From positions 62,001-126,000 of the forward strand of contig CBFIAU010000001.1 in the NCBI GenBank assembly GCA_965660675.1: 64,000 bases of DNA, in the 5' to 3' direction. How positions within the stretch are numbered: position 1 is the first letter of the stretch; the number at the start of each line of letters is the position of its first letter. Made by a program: the position numbers and the translations under genes. Below the pieces are notes generated by a model. It saw only the letters and a program-made list of their open reading frames with translations, did no database searches and was not told the origin of the DNA. Of this stretch, positions 43,783 through 54,181 are shown piece by piece. The DNA comes from UBA12202 sp002691725 (GTDB lineage: Bacteria; Pseudomonadota; Alphaproteobacteria; Puniceispirillales; UBA1172).

Positions 43783-45096
43783 ATGCCGCCAGTATTGCAG
43801 AACCAACGCGCCGAGCATGCGCTCATGCGACTAGGACAGCTTCACCCCAAGCTGATTGATTTAGGCCTTGATCGCACCTATGCCTTGCTTGAAAAACTGG
43901 GCTCTCCGCATCTTGACCTGCCGCCAGTTATCCATATCGCTGGAACCAATGGCAAGGGTTCCACCCTCGCCTTTATCCGCGCTATACTAGAGCATAACGG
44001 CCAGACAGCGCATGTCTATTCATCGCCGCATCTTGTCCGATTTAATGAACGCATCAGGCTTGCGGGCAGGTTAATTGATGATGATGCGCTGGCCGATTTA
44101 CTTGAGCAGGTTGAGGATAAAAACAGCGGCACAGATATCACCTTTTTTGAAGTTACGACAGCCGCCGCTATGCTTGCATTTGCCCAAACACCTGCCGATT
44201 TTACGTTATTGGAAACCGGCTTGGGCGGACGCATGGACTCGACTAACGTCATTGATCAGCCGCTAGTGACAATCATATCCCCGATTGCCAAAGACCATGA
44301 ACATTTTCTCGGCAATACCATCACCGCCATAGCAGGCGAAAAAGCCGGTATTATGAAGCCGAATGTGCCTGTTATCTCAGCCCATCAACATCCCGAAGCC
44401 GCAGCAGTATTACGCAAATATGCGGAAACTTTAGGCTGTCCTTTTTGGCAAATGGGCGAAGACTTCGCCATAAATGAACAGCCTGATGGTGGGTTTATTC
44501 TGAACTGGCAAGACCAGCAGATCACTTGCCCTGCCCCTGCGCTAATGGGCGCGCATCAACGGGAAAACGCCGCGCTTGCCGCCGTTGCCGTCATGCTGGC
44601 ATCACCACAAATATCAATATCAGCCATCAAAGACGGCATTGCGGCAGCCGATTGGCCGGCGCGTATCCAAGCCCTCAAGACAGGCCGATTGATCATTCGC
44701 ACCCCCAAAGGACAACAGATTTGGCTTGATGGCGCCCATAACCGCCACGGTGCTGAGGCTTTGGCACGGTCACTGCAACAGATACATATGGGCAAATGGG
44801 TGATGATTGCTGGCGCCTTGAATACACGTCCTGCGGCTGATTTTCTCAATGCCTTAAAGCCGCTTCTGCAACATCTGATTACCATCACTATTCCTGATCA
44901 GGAGGCTAGTCTTGGCGCCGATGAGCTTTGCCAAACCGCTATGGAATTGGGGCTTGCGGCAACTGCCGCGCCTGACCTGACAACGGCTATTGATCTAGCG
45001 GTTAGCCATAGCAACGGGGAGATGCCGATCATCATAGGCGGGTCGCTCTATTTATCAGGGCATGTTTTGACAGAAAATGAAACGCAACCGCAATAA
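43783..45096 (+). CDS. folC: Folylpolyglutamate/dihydrofolate synthase FolC
   Basis: This 437-residue Mur-ligase-family enzyme adds glutamate to folates. The P-loop is HIAGTNGKGSTLAFI, and HVYSSPHLVRFNERI, LLETGLGGRMDSTN and WLDGAHNRHGAEAL are family blocks. The start is the ATG at 43783, 3 bp after the accD stop. The gene converges on trxA with a 9-bp gap. Confidence 0.95.
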   Translation: MPPVLQNQRAEHALMRLGQLHPKLIDLGLDRTYALLEKLGSPHLDLPPVIHIAGTNGKGSTLAFIRAILEHNGQTAHVYSSPHLVRFNERIRLAGRLIDDDALADLLEQVEDKNSGTDITFFEVTTAAAMLAFAQTPADFTLLETGLGGRMDSTNVIDQPLVTIISPIAKDHEHFLGNTITAIAGEKAGIMKPNVPVISAHQHPEAAAVLRKYAETLGCPFWQMGEDFAINEQPDGGFILNWQDQQITCPAPALMGAHQRENAALAAVAVMLASPQISISAIKDGIAAADWPARIQALKTGRLIIRTPKGQQIWLDGAHNRHGAEALARSLQQIHMGKWVMIAGALNTRPAADFLNALKPLLQHLITITIPDQEASLGADELCQTAMELGLAATAAPDLTTAIDLAVSHSNGEMPIIIGGSLYLSGHVLTENETQPQ

Positions 45097-45105
45097 GCCT
45101 GCTGA

Positions 45106-45426
45106 TTAGATGTTTTCTTCAATCCATTCAGCAAGTTTTGCTTTCGGCGCGGCACCAATTTTTTCGGCTTTTACCTTACCGCCTTCAAAAATGAGCAAGG
45201 TTGGAATACCGCGCACTCCATATTGTTGCGGCGTTTGCGGGTTTTCATCAATATTGACCTTGACGATCTTAATCTGATCACCTAATTCATCCGACATTTC
45301 TTCCAGAGCAGGGCCAATAGCCTTACAAGGGCCGCACCACTCTGCCCAGAAATCAACCAATACTGGTGTTTCCGCATCTAAAACGTCCTTAGAAAAATCA
45401 CTGTCAGTTGTTTTTATAGTAGCCAT
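45106..45426 (-). CDS. trxA: Thioredoxin
   Basis: This 106-residue protein has the active site WAEWCGPCKAIGPAL and the cis-Pro region RGIPTLLIFEGGK. It is a cytoplasmic disulfide reductase. It lies downstream of addA on the same strand. Confidence 0.97.
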   Translation of the reverse strand: MATIKTTDSDFSKDVLDAETPVLVDFWAEWCGPCKAIGPALEEMSDELGDQIKIVKVNIDENPQTPQQYGVRGIPTLLIFEGGKVKAEKIGAAPKAKLAEWIEENI

Positions 45427-45482
45427 AATATTATCCTGAGAAGATCGTTATCCTCTTAATGTAATTACCGTTGGCGATAACG

Positions 45483-48400
45483 TCAAGAAGCCGTCTCAGG
45501 AATGACAGAAAATGTTTTGACGGCGTCCTCTAACATATCCTTATCAAGCCAGTACACGCGCGGGGCTTCGGTATAGATTAGCCCGGCTTTGATCTGTTTT
45601 TCGGGATAAATTTTTCCCAAAAGATGCGCATATAATCCCATTTGGCTGATATAGGATGGTGATATTTCATTCGATGTATCGGGGCATTGTCCGGTCTTAA
45701 AATCAACAAATATCACCGCGTCATCAGTGATAACCAAGCGGTCAATGATCCCACTGACAGCGGTGTTGCCAACCAATCCGTTGATTGGAGTTTCGGCGAA
45801 GGCTTGGCTTGAAAACAGCGCCGCCAGCTCAGACATGTTCATTATCGCTGTCGCTTCTTCCACCCATTTGCGCTTCACCTTAGCATCGTTCGCGGCCGCG
45901 CCTTGAGCATGTGCATTAATGATCCGCGCCGCCGCCACATCACGCAAATTGTCATCAAGCATGGGCAGAGTTTCCAGTAGCCGGTGAATAATCTGACCAC
46001 GAAGAATAGCATCTTTTCTTGCTGTGCCTGTAATTGGCCCAACGCTTTGCGGCAGAGAAAGCCGTGATGGCGTTATTGGTCGCGGCGGCAAAGGTTCATC
46101 TGATGGCGGCTGATTAACCCATAACGGGATATCTGGCGGCATTTCAGGCGAAGATGTCTGACGATCATCAGGTTGTTTTATCACATCAGAGATAGCTGGA
46201 TATGCCCCATAAAACCAGCCATTTTCAGCCTCTATCGCTCCGCATTTAGCCATAGCGTCGGCAATCCGCTGATACCAGCTATTGTCCTCGACTCGGCTTT
46301 GGCGTTTTGCAAATGCGCCAATATAAAGCCCATCTTCGGCGCGTGTCATAGCCACATAAAGCAGACGGTGGCCTTCTTCCTCAATCGCCTGTTTAGCCAT
46401 ATCAGACGCATCAGTAACGGCATCTGCCTTCACCTCAACATATCGCGTGGCAGCAGGAAACAGGGGTAGGCTGTCCTCCAGCCCATCCACTTTGACAGGC
46501 CTTAATGTGTTGTTAATTGCTTTCATCCGAAAGGTATCAGGGATCATGACAATCGGCGCTTCCAGCCCCTTGGCGCCATGCACTGTCATAATGCGAACCG
46601 CCTTGATATCACCATCCTCATCACGTTTTATGTCCGTATCATCAGCTTGCATGATTTGCAGAAAGCCTAGCAGTGAGCTGGTATGGTCGTTCTCATATCG
46701 CCGTGCATGTTCCAGAAACTCACCCAGAATATCCAGCACTGGCAGACCTTGGCGTTGAATAAAAGCGGCGCGTGTATCCATATCAAGCACCCTGTTATAA
46801 AACCCATGAACGCCAGATTGTTCGGCAATGCCCATCAATTCCAGCAGCCGATCATAGGCCCGCGCCACCACCTCATCAGCATCTGGATTTTTGGCCAGCC
46901 GCGCAAATAGCGTTTCCTTAGCGCCTCTGTTGCGCGCCAGATGATAGAGCTGGTCTTCGGTCAATCCAAATAAGGGTGATTTCAGCACCGCCGCTAAGGT
47001 CAGATTATCTTCGGGAAGCAACATAACCTCACCCAAAGCGACCAGATCAAGGCTGGCAATATCTTCCATCAGTTTAATACGGTCAGCCCCGGTTAGCGGT
47101 ATCCCCTCAGCCTGTAACTCTCTATGCAGGGCATCATAAAAGCCGTCTCTTTTCCGCAGCAGAATGAGAATATCGCCAGCACATGCCAGCCGTTCAACCG
47201 AGGGCAGATAAATGCTTCCAATCATCTTTTTTATGGTGGCGGCGATATGTTTGGCATGGCTGATAATGACATCAACTTTATCTGTATCTTGCTCAGATGG
47301 CTTGCTTGGTATATCCAAATGCACCCATCCATCAACGCCCTTTCGGTGACATTGATGCAAGGATGGCCTGCCGATACCAGATAAATGATCTGCGTTTTCT
47401 GCGGCACCAATAACCTCATCAACAAGCGTGAGAATAGGCGCCGCCGTGCGGAACGAGGTATTAAGCTCTACTTGCTCAAATGGCCGTCCATATTGCGCGG
47501 ATGCCTCAGCGACATAATCGCCTTGTTCGGCAAACTGATTGGGATCAGCGCCCTGAAAGCTATAAATAGATTGTTTATAATCACCGACTGAGAATACCGT
47601 TCTGTTGGGCTTCTCATTATTTTTAATGTCGGTCTGATCATTGAGCTGATCGTCAAATAACTGATCAAAAATACGCCATTGTTCGGGGCTGGTATCTTGC
47701 GCTTCATCAATCATCAGATAACGGATACCTTGATCCAGTTTATAGCGTACCCAAGCGACACCCGAATCCTTCAGCAAGCGGGCTGTCATGCGGATAAGAT
47801 CATCGTAATCCACCATGCCGCGTTGCCATTTCAGCGACTGATAATGATCAAATTCAGTGCGGGCAAGTTGAATTAAATCAAAACTATTCTGTGCCGTGTC
47901 CAGCGCATGAATAGCTTTCAGCTGACTCGTCAGCATATTGCCATGGAATGCCATTTCCCTTTTTAAGTCAGGATGATTTTCATCAACAGCTTTAGTCAGC
48001 AATTTTGATTGCACCTTGCCAGTGGTAGCGGTCAGGAAAATTTTTAGATAGTCCAGCATCTGATCATGCCGCTTGTCATGATCTGCATCTAGCCATGACT
48101 GTAATTTCGCCGCCTTTGCCTTTTCGGTCACTGTCCCATCTTCAGACATAGCCTCAACAATGCGCCGCAACAATGCCTCAGCCCTAGCATCAGGATGGGC
48201 AAGGGCGTTAATCAGCTGATGAACCCGACCAGGATCATCAACCGCATCGTCACATCCCATATATTCAAAGACTAATCGCTTCACCTCTGACGGCGATTTG
48301 CTCGCCTGTTCGAGCAGAGCAGGATAACTGCCCATCTCCCTTATCAGTTCCATAATCTGATCAACATCACGCACCAAGGCCAGGCGCTCAAGCGCATCAT

Positions 48401-48950
48401 TAATCGTATCCGCGGATAAGCTTAACGTCCGCGCCAGGGCAGTTTGTTTGATTTGCCGTGATTGCGTCTCTTCCATGACCCGAAAATACGGATTAATTCC
48501 TGCCTCACGCGGGAACCGGCGCAACACCGACTGGCAAAACGCATGAATGGTCTCAATCCGTAAAAACGCTGTCGCATCAAGCAATCTGGCAAACAGGTTG
48601 CGGGCGCGTTCCAGCTGATCTTCTGTTGGGCTTTGGATACCGATATCCTTACATTCCTGGATGAGGTTAGCTTTTTCCAGATACGGCCATGTCATGATCG
48701 TGTCGTATATTCGGTTGCGCATCTCGGTTGCCGCATTTCGGGTATAGGTAAGTGCCAAAATCTCAGACGGCTCGGCGCCATCTATCAAAAGCCTAAGCAC
48801 CCGATAGGTCAGAACGCGGGTTTTGCCTGTCCCTGCATGCGCCGATACCCATACCGATTGATCGGGTGAGGCGGCGCGGAATTGCGCGGCGGTAGCAGGA
48901 TCAATAGCATTTGGATCAGGATTGGCCGGATCAGTCATCGGTTTGCTCAT
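45483..48950 (-). CDS. addA: Double-strand break repair helicase-nuclease AddA
   Basis: This UvrD-type helicase of about 1155 residues has Walker A SAHAGTGKTRVLTYRVLRLL, DEAQDTSPEQW and QGADPNQF, plus the late motif VRIMTVHGAKGLEAPIV. A C-terminal RecB-like nuclease has VIFVDFKTGQ. With AddB it resects broken DNA ends for RecA. The start is probably ATG at 48950 or 48938; both lie inside the end of addB, so the genes overlap. A start at 49004 is less likely. Confidence 0.95.
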   Translation of the reverse strand: MSKPMTDPANPDPNAIDPATAAQFRAASPDQSVWVSAHAGTGKTRVLTYRVLRLLIDGAEPSEILALTYTRNAATEMRNRIYDTIMTWPYLEKANLIQECKDIGIQSPTEDQLERARNLFARLLDATAFLRIETIHAFCQSVLRRFPREAGINPYFRVMEETQSRQIKQTALARTLSLSADTINDALERLALVRDVDQIMELIREMGSYPALLEQASKSPSEVKRLVFEYMGCDDAVDDPGRVHQLINALAHPDARAEALLRRIVEAMSEDGTVTEKAKAAKLQSWLDADHDKRHDQMLDYLKIFLTATTGKVQSKLLTKAVDENHPDLKREMAFHGNMLTSQLKAIHALDTAQNSFDLIQLARTEFDHYQSLKWQRGMVDYDDLIRMTARLLKDSGVAWVRYKLDQGIRYLMIDEAQDTSPEQWRIFDQLFDDQLNDQTDIKNNEKPNRTVFSVGDYKQSIYSFQGADPNQFAEQGDYVAEASAQYGRPFEQVELNTSFRTAAPILTLVDEVIGAAENADHLSGIGRPSLHQCHRKGVDGWVHLDIPSKPSEQDTDKVDVIISHAKHIAATIKKMIGSIYLPSVERLACAGDILILLRKRDGFYDALHRELQAEGIPLTGADRIKLMEDIASLDLVALGEVMLLPEDNLTLAAVLKSPLFGLTEDQLYHLARNRGAKETLFARLAKNPDADEVVARAYDRLLELMGIAEQSGVHGFYNRVLDMDTRAAFIQRQGLPVLDILGEFLEHARRYENDHTSSLLGFLQIMQADDTDIKRDEDGDIKAVRIMTVHGAKGLEAPIVMIPDTFRMKAINNTLRPVKVDGLEDSLPLFPAATRYVEVKADAVTDASDMAKQAIEEEGHRLLYVAMTRAEDGLYIGAFAKRQSRVEDNSWYQRIADAMAKCGAIEAENGWFYGAYPAISDVIKQPDDRQTSSPEMPPDIPLWVNQPPSDEPLPPRPITPSRLSLPQSVGPITGTARKDAILRGQIIHRLLETLPMLDDNLRDVAAARIINAHAQGAAANDAKVKRKWVEEATAIMNMSELAALFSSQAFAETPINGLVGNTAVSGIIDRLVITDDAVIFVDFKTGQCPDTSNEISPSYISQMGLYAHLLGKIYPEKQIKAGLIYTEAPRVYWLDKDMLEDAVKTFSVIPETAS

Positions 48951-51900
48951 CCCCTGTGCTTGATATTGACCATTCTTTAACGCGAGCGAGATGCCGATAA
49001 TCACTATATTTGAGCGACGGATGCGCCTCGACTTCTGATGCGAAACCCCAATCAGGACGCATCACATTGCTCAGCTGGCTCTTAATATGGGGGATGATAT
49101 CTTCGATGGTCATATTTTCGTTTGGTCGCGGTTTTATTTCAACAGGCTTATTGGCCGTTCCTGCGAGTTTCCAATAGGCTAACTTAATTGCCTCAGGGGT
49201 GACAGTAATTTGGTCAAATCCTTGTTTCTGGGCAATCATGGCCTCAATAATAAGCTGGCAGCTTATGCCTTGATTAACCAGTTTCTGGCTTGGGATAGAG
49301 CCGGTTTTATAATCAATGATCAGCATCTCACCATCCGCCATCAGATCAATCCGATCAGCCTCTGCGGTAAGGGTGATATCATGGCCAGCAATATCAAAAG
49401 CCGCCTTGCCTTTCGTCTCAGCATAGGTTCTTAACAGCATGTTGCGGTGAGTATTTTCATGATCAATAAACCACTCAGCAATCCGATAAAAGCGTAACTG
49501 CCAGAACATTTTTATCCACGGCGTTCGGTTCAAGCTAGCAAGCTGAGCATCGCCGCTGGCCTGAAGTTGTGCCAAGGCATCATCAGGTAGCTCGCCTTCG
49601 GGTACAGTTTCCATAAATTGATCAATGGCGCGGTGAAACAACGTGCCTTTCATCGCTGGATCAGGCGTATCCATAATCGGATAAAGCGCTTTCAACCCCA
49701 GCACTCGCCTGGCATAAATCGCATAAGGATCACGCATCAGGGTTTCCACCTGTGTCGCAGAAAATTGCGCCATATGCTGTTGCCGTTCATCGAAGCTAAT
49801 CCTGGGGGCTGGCCGCATGGCAGGAGCAATGCGCGGCGGCGCGATTTGGGCATGTCTTTTTGTATCCAGCCCGGCATAGTAATCATTCTGGGGCAGCGGT
49901 ATCTCACATGCTTTCAAGACGGTTTGCAATCGCCGCCACCACCGTGACGGTTCTGTCGGCGCCCCTGCATCAAGCATCGAACGTGTCATTAAAACCCGGG
50001 GCGCGGCCATGGTCATCATCACATCATGTGCCGCCATTCCAGCTCGCCAAAACATCGTTGGCAAGCCGATTAAGGCGCGCATATGCTGGCTCATCCAAGG
50101 GTCAGCTTGCGGCTGCGGTGGAATACTTCCCTCATTCATGCCGCCAAGTATCATCAGATCACTGGCCTGCATTCTTGCCTCAACCAGCCCCATAATAGCC
50201 AAACGCGGATGCAAGTTTTCTTCGGGATATATTATCTGACTGACCATCAGCTCATGCAAGAGTACCGCATAATTTTCGCGCTCGACAATAATATGATCCG
50301 CGTAAGTGCTAATCCCCTGAAACAGATTGGCTAACCTGTGACCGTCTCTGGCTTGCCAGACCTGATACGGCGTCACCCCATCATTTGATAAGGCCTCAGC
50401 CGCTTGTGCATGGGCGTCAGCAATGAGCGGCAAGCGCAACTTATCATTTTCACAATCCAGCAAAGCCTGACAAGGCACAATCAGATGTTTGGTCACAAAC
50501 TGCCCCAGAGATGGATCAACAGCCTCAGCCAATTTCTGTAAATGGGTAAGCCCGCCACCTTGATAGCCTTTTTCCTGTCGGCGAATAACCTGCAGCTCAA
50601 TTTTCCGCATCATCTGCCTGAATTGTGCTTTATCTATCCCCCCGCAACATAAAGGATGCTGCGATAAGGCAAGGAGGCTAAGGGGGGAGAAATGATCTGC
50701 CCATGCCTCCGCCAACAGACGCAAGAATCCTGCCGCGCGCGTATCCAAAAGCCGTATCCCCGCGCTTGATGGAACAGTGATCCCCCAGCGTGATAATTCA
50801 GCAGAAACAAGATCAGCTAATTCCTGATCTGCCGTAATCAATGACGCTGTCTTGGCTGGCTTCTCCAGCACCTCACGCATGGCAAGGGCAATGGCTCTTG
50901 CCTCATGGCGGCGGTCGCGGCAGACCATCATCTGCATGCCCTCAACAGCCGAAACAGGCACAGGAGTTTCGCGCAGGTCATACCAATGCCGCGTGTGGTT
51001 AGTCAGCCGCATCACTTCACGGATAAGCCGCACGCGGCCATTGCGATCAGCCGCAGCAATGCTCGGGGCGTTCGGCCAAGGTGACACAGACTCACGCGCT
51101 ACTCCCAAAATATTGAGCAATCTAGCCATTTGAAATTGCGGATGCGCTGATATCGTCTGATCAGATAAATGCGTCAAGTCATGCCATTCCTGACTATCCA
51201 TCAGCGGATCAAAACCGGGCAAGACCAGATATCCATTAGCCAGACCAAGCACCGCTTTCATCAATTCTTGCGTTGCCGGAACCGAACCCGTTGAGCCAGC
51301 AACAATGATCAGGTCATTCGTGGGTTGATCCGTCCAGGCTTTGGCACGCGCCCGGATCGCCGCATCACGCCATATCGCGGCGTCAGATTTCTGTTTTTCA
51401 GCCAGAACATCTGGCCATTTTTCGGTCAGAATAGTCAGGAAGCCAACAATATGGCTCCAGTGGCCAGCCAGCTCATCAGGGACTAAATCATGCAGGGCAT
51501 CAAACGATAGCCCATTGGTTTGCATCTGATCCAGAAAATCCCCCAATGCGCGCGCCAGACCAAAGGCTTCGGCTTGCGTAATGCTGTCGCCATCATCATT
51601 TTGATGAAACAGATTGACCAAATGCGCTAATTGAAATTGCCGTTCCAGCGGATCAATAACGGGCGGCAGATGACCGCTATCCCACCCAGCCAGCACCAGA
51701 TCACTGGCATCTTCTTCGATATCACCAATAGGCGTTAGGCGTGGCAGCAGCTGCGGCTGGCCTTGTGAGTGGCGCAGAAAAGCCAGTCTAACCGCTTGCG
51801 TCAGACGGCGATTAGGCAAAAGTATAGTCGCCGATGCCATCACCGCCGGATCATCAACAAGCGTCATGAAACCAGCAACAAGATCATCTGCAAATCGGGC

Positions 51901-51990
51901 ACCGGCAGGGATATAGCACACTTCTGCCAAATCCCTTTTGCCAAGATCACCCTCGCCAAGATCACTTTCGACTTGATCGCTTTTGGTCAT
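48931..51990 (-). CDS. addB: Double-strand break repair nuclease AddB
   Basis: This 1019-residue protein matches the alphaproteobacterial AddB type. An N-terminal helicase-like part contains ATILLPNRRLTQAVRLAFL, and a C-terminal nuclease contains MLIIDYKTGSIPSQK with FSATQVETLMRDPYAIYARR. It forms the AddAB complex. The first 25 residues are four degenerate pentapeptides (SDQVE SDLGE GDLGK RDLAE) that come from a 15-bp repeat, so the tail grew by duplication. In many relatives amgK and murU lie between tsaE and addB, but here only about 115 bp separate them. Confidence 0.93.
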   Translation of the reverse strand: MTKSDQVESDLGEGDLGKRDLAEVCYIPAGARFADDLVAGFMTLVDDPAVMASATILLPNRRLTQAVRLAFLRHSQGQPQLLPRLTPIGDIEEDASDLVLAGWDSGHLPPVIDPLERQFQLAHLVNLFHQNDDGDSITQAEAFGLARALGDFLDQMQTNGLSFDALHDLVPDELAGHWSHIVGFLTILTEKWPDVLAEKQKSDAAIWRDAAIRARAKAWTDQPTNDLIIVAGSTGSVPATQELMKAVLGLANGYLVLPGFDPLMDSQEWHDLTHLSDQTISAHPQFQMARLLNILGVARESVSPWPNAPSIAAADRNGRVRLIREVMRLTNHTRHWYDLRETPVPVSAVEGMQMMVCRDRRHEARAIALAMREVLEKPAKTASLITADQELADLVSAELSRWGITVPSSAGIRLLDTRAAGFLRLLAEAWADHFSPLSLLALSQHPLCCGGIDKAQFRQMMRKIELQVIRRQEKGYQGGGLTHLQKLAEAVDPSLGQFVTKHLIVPCQALLDCENDKLRLPLIADAHAQAAEALSNDGVTPYQVWQARDGHRLANLFQGISTYADHIIVERENYAVLLHELMVSQIIYPEENLHPRLAIMGLVEARMQASDLMILGGMNEGSIPPQPQADPWMSQHMRALIGLPTMFWRAGMAAHDVMMTMAAPRVLMTRSMLDAGAPTEPSRWWRRLQTVLKACEIPLPQNDYYAGLDTKRHAQIAPPRIAPAMRPAPRISFDERQQHMAQFSATQVETLMRDPYAIYARRVLGLKALYPIMDTPDPAMKGTLFHRAIDQFMETVPEGELPDDALAQLQASGDAQLASLNRTPWIKMFWQLRFYRIAEWFIDHENTHRNMLLRTYAETKGKAAFDIAGHDITLTAEADRIDLMADGEMLIIDYKTGSIPSQKLVNQGISCQLIIEAMIAQKQGFDQITVTPEAIKLAYWKLAGTANKPVEIKPRPNENMTIEDIIPHIKSQLSNVMRPDWGFASEVEAHPSLKYSDYRHLARVKEWSISSTGDEQTDD
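51926..51985. repeat. Degenerate 15-bp repeats in the addB N-terminus
   Basis: GCCAAGATCAC at 51940 recurs at 51955, with a decayed copy at 51970. They encode pentapeptides of the SDLGE type. Confidence 0.65.
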
Positions 51991-52106
51991 GCCATATTAT
52001 ACCCTAACCCTATCCTAAAGCCTAGTTATACTTATTGGCTATCTATCTGTATTTGCATTAAATATATGCAGAATATGTAATATGTTTCCTCATAACCATC
52101 ATAAGA

Positions 52107-52670
52107 TTAAGCCAAGATGCCAGCGTTGCCGAGCATATTCCGCCAATAGCTCTCATACCCCGAAGTGACGAGAAACCGCGCTTTTCTGTGATCATTTGCT
52201 GGCGCTCCAGTTAATGATATGAGCAGACCATGTGGCGGCAAAAATGCGCCTAATTTGCTGATCCATTCAATAACGCAAATGGCATCGCCTTTGGCCGCCA
52301 TCGCTTCTTCAAGACCAAACTCAAGAACATCCTCAGGCGTATCAATGCGCCATAAATCGACATGCCAGATCATGCATGGCTCATCATCTTGCCTTGCTTG
52401 ATCAGGGTCTGGTGAGAGGCGCGGATAATGTTGAACCAAAGTATAGGTTGGGCTGGGGATATCGGCATCAGGCTGATCACTGCGCCTCATCGCGGACGTG
52501 ATCAACCCGCGCGCCAGAACAGATTTGCCTGCCCCCATCTCACCTTCCAGCCCGATCAGATCACCAACGTCAAGCCACGGCTCTAGCTGTTTGCCTAATG
52601 CCGTGGTCGCCTGCTCATCTTCAAGTTCACATTCAGCCAGACAAATATCGTATAACTGGCATGCAATCAT
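52107..52670 (-). CDS. tsaE: tRNA threonylcarbamoyladenosine biosynthesis ATPase TsaE
   Basis: This 187-residue P-loop ATPase has Walker A GLEGEMGAGKSVLARGLI, then SPTYTLVQHY and the WHVDLWRIDTPEDVLEFGLEE region cut as usual, and CVIEWISKLG. It helps TsaBD make t6A in tRNAs. It is 3 bp after ahcY and before addB on the same strand. Confidence 0.93.
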   Translation of the reverse strand: MIACQLYDICLAECELEDEQATTALGKQLEPWLDVGDLIGLEGEMGAGKSVLARGLITSAMRRSDQPDADIPSPTYTLVQHYPRLSPDPDQARQDDEPCMIWHVDLWRIDTPEDVLEFGLEEAMAAKGDAICVIEWISKLGAFLPPHGLLISLTGAPANDHRKARFLVTSGYESYWRNMLGNAGILA

Positions 52671-52673
52671 GGA

Positions 52674-54086
52674 TTAATATCGGTATTGATCAGATTTGAA
52701 CGGCCCTGCTTGCGGCACACCAATGTAACTCGCCTGATTATCTTTCAGTTTGGTCAGCGTTGCGCCAACTTTGTCCAGATGAAGCATAGCAACTTTTTCA
52801 TCCAGATGGCGCGGCAGAGTATAGACTTTATTGTCATATGCTGACGCATTATTCCACAATTCCATCTGCGCCAAGACCTGATTAGTGAATGACGCCGACA
52901 TAACAAATGACGGATGCCCAGTGGCACAGCCCAGATTGACCAGACGGCCTTTCGCCAGCAGAATCATTTTCTTGCCATCAGGGAATGTAATCTCATCAAC
53001 TTGCGGTTTTACTTCATCCCATTGCATATTGCTGAGGGCATCGACTTGTATCTCATTATCAAAGTGACCAATGTTACAGACAATGGCACGGTCTTTCATA
53101 TCACGCATGTGATCAACGGTAATGACGTCACGATTGCCTGTTGCTGTGACAAAGATATCAGCCTTTTTAGCGGCCTCCTCCATGGTCACCACTTCATAGC
53201 CTTCCATCGCCGCTTGCAGGGCGCAAATTGGGTCAATTTCGGTTACCATGACACGGGCACCACCCTGGCGAAGGGAAGCGGCTGATCCTTTGCCAACATC
53301 ACCATATCCGCAGACCACGGCGACCTTACCTGCCAGCATCACATCGGTTGCCCGGCGCAAGCCATCGACCAGCGATTCGCGGCACCCATAGAGGTTATCA
53401 AACTTTGATTTGGTGACGCTGTCATTGACATTGATAGCCGGGAAAGGCACAAGCCCTGCTTCTGCCATTTGGTAGAGCCGCAAGACACCTGTTGTGGTTT
53501 CTTCGGAGACACCAATGATCGCATCACGTTGCCGTGTAAACCAGCCGGGGCTAGCCGCCAGCCGCTTCATAATCTGAGCTTTTAGAAACTCCTCTTCTTC
53601 GGTTGCCGGATGCTCTAAAATCGTTTCGCCAGCTTCTGCTCTAGCGCCCAGAAGGATGTAAAGTGTCGCGTCACCGCCATCGTCAAGAATCAAATTAGCA
53701 ACATCACTATCACCGTCACCATCATGACCTTTCCACTGAAAAATCTCATCAACAAAAACCCAATAATCTTCAAGCGTCTCGCCCTTAAAGGCAAAGACCG
53801 GGATACCTCTATCTGCTATCGCCGCCGCCGCCTGATCCTGAGTCGAATAAATGTTACATGATGACCACCGAATATCAGCGCCTAATTCAGCCAGCGTCTC
53901 AATCAACACCGCTGTTTGAATGGTCATATGCAAACAGCCTGCTATTCTTGCACCTTTTAATGGCTGCTGGCTTCCAAACTCGTCACGCAGTGCCATCAGA
54001 CCGGGCATTTCAGTCTGAGCGATTTCAATTTCTTTGCGGCCCCAGCCAGCAAGTGAAATATCTGCAACATGATAGTCTTGTGTCAT
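52674..54086 (-). CDS. ahcY: S-adenosylhomocysteine hydrolase
   Basis: This 470-residue enzyme splits SAH to adenosine and homocysteine with bound NAD. Blocks are SLAGWGRKEIEIAQTEMPGL, CNIYSTQDQAAAAIA, GYGDVGKGSAASLRQGGARV and the invariant C-terminus KSDQYRY. The ATG at 54086 follows GAGGAT by 8 nt; upstream codons are not needed. No SAH riboswitch was recognised in its short leader. Confidence 0.96.
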   Translation of the reverse strand: MTQDYHVADISLAGWGRKEIEIAQTEMPGLMALRDEFGSQQPLKGARIAGCLHMTIQTAVLIETLAELGADIRWSSCNIYSTQDQAAAAIADRGIPVFAFKGETLEDYWVFVDEIFQWKGHDGDGDSDVANLILDDGGDATLYILLGARAEAGETILEHPATEEEEFLKAQIMKRLAASPGWFTRQRDAIIGVSEETTTGVLRLYQMAEAGLVPFPAINVNDSVTKSKFDNLYGCRESLVDGLRRATDVMLAGKVAVVCGYGDVGKGSAASLRQGGARVMVTEIDPICALQAAMEGYEVVTMEEAAKKADIFVTATGNRDVITVDHMRDMKDRAIVCNIGHFDNEIQVDALSNMQWDEVKPQVDEITFPDGKKMILLAKGRLVNLGCATGHPSFVMSASFTNQVLAQMELWNNASAYDNKVYTLPRHLDEKVAMLHLDKVGATLTKLKDNQASYIGVPQAGPFKSDQYRY

Positions 54087-54153
54087 CTTTATATCCTCAT
54101 CTAAATCTGACTTCTCATAACAAAAGCAGAACACAATTGCAACAAAAACGGCG

Positions 54154-54173
54154 GATTTATGCCAGATTTATGC
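54154..54173. repeat. Two direct copies of a 9-bp unit, 11-bp period
   Basis: GATTTATGC at 54154-54162 recurs at 54165-54173 in the 95-bp spacer between rapZ and ahcY. Confidence 0.65.
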
Positions 54174-54181
54174 TGGCCTGA

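Noticed and set aside
54087..54181. SAH riboswitch before ahcY
   Set aside because: The 95-bp leader is AT-rich with an 11-bp-period duplication and shows no conserved SAH-motif core.
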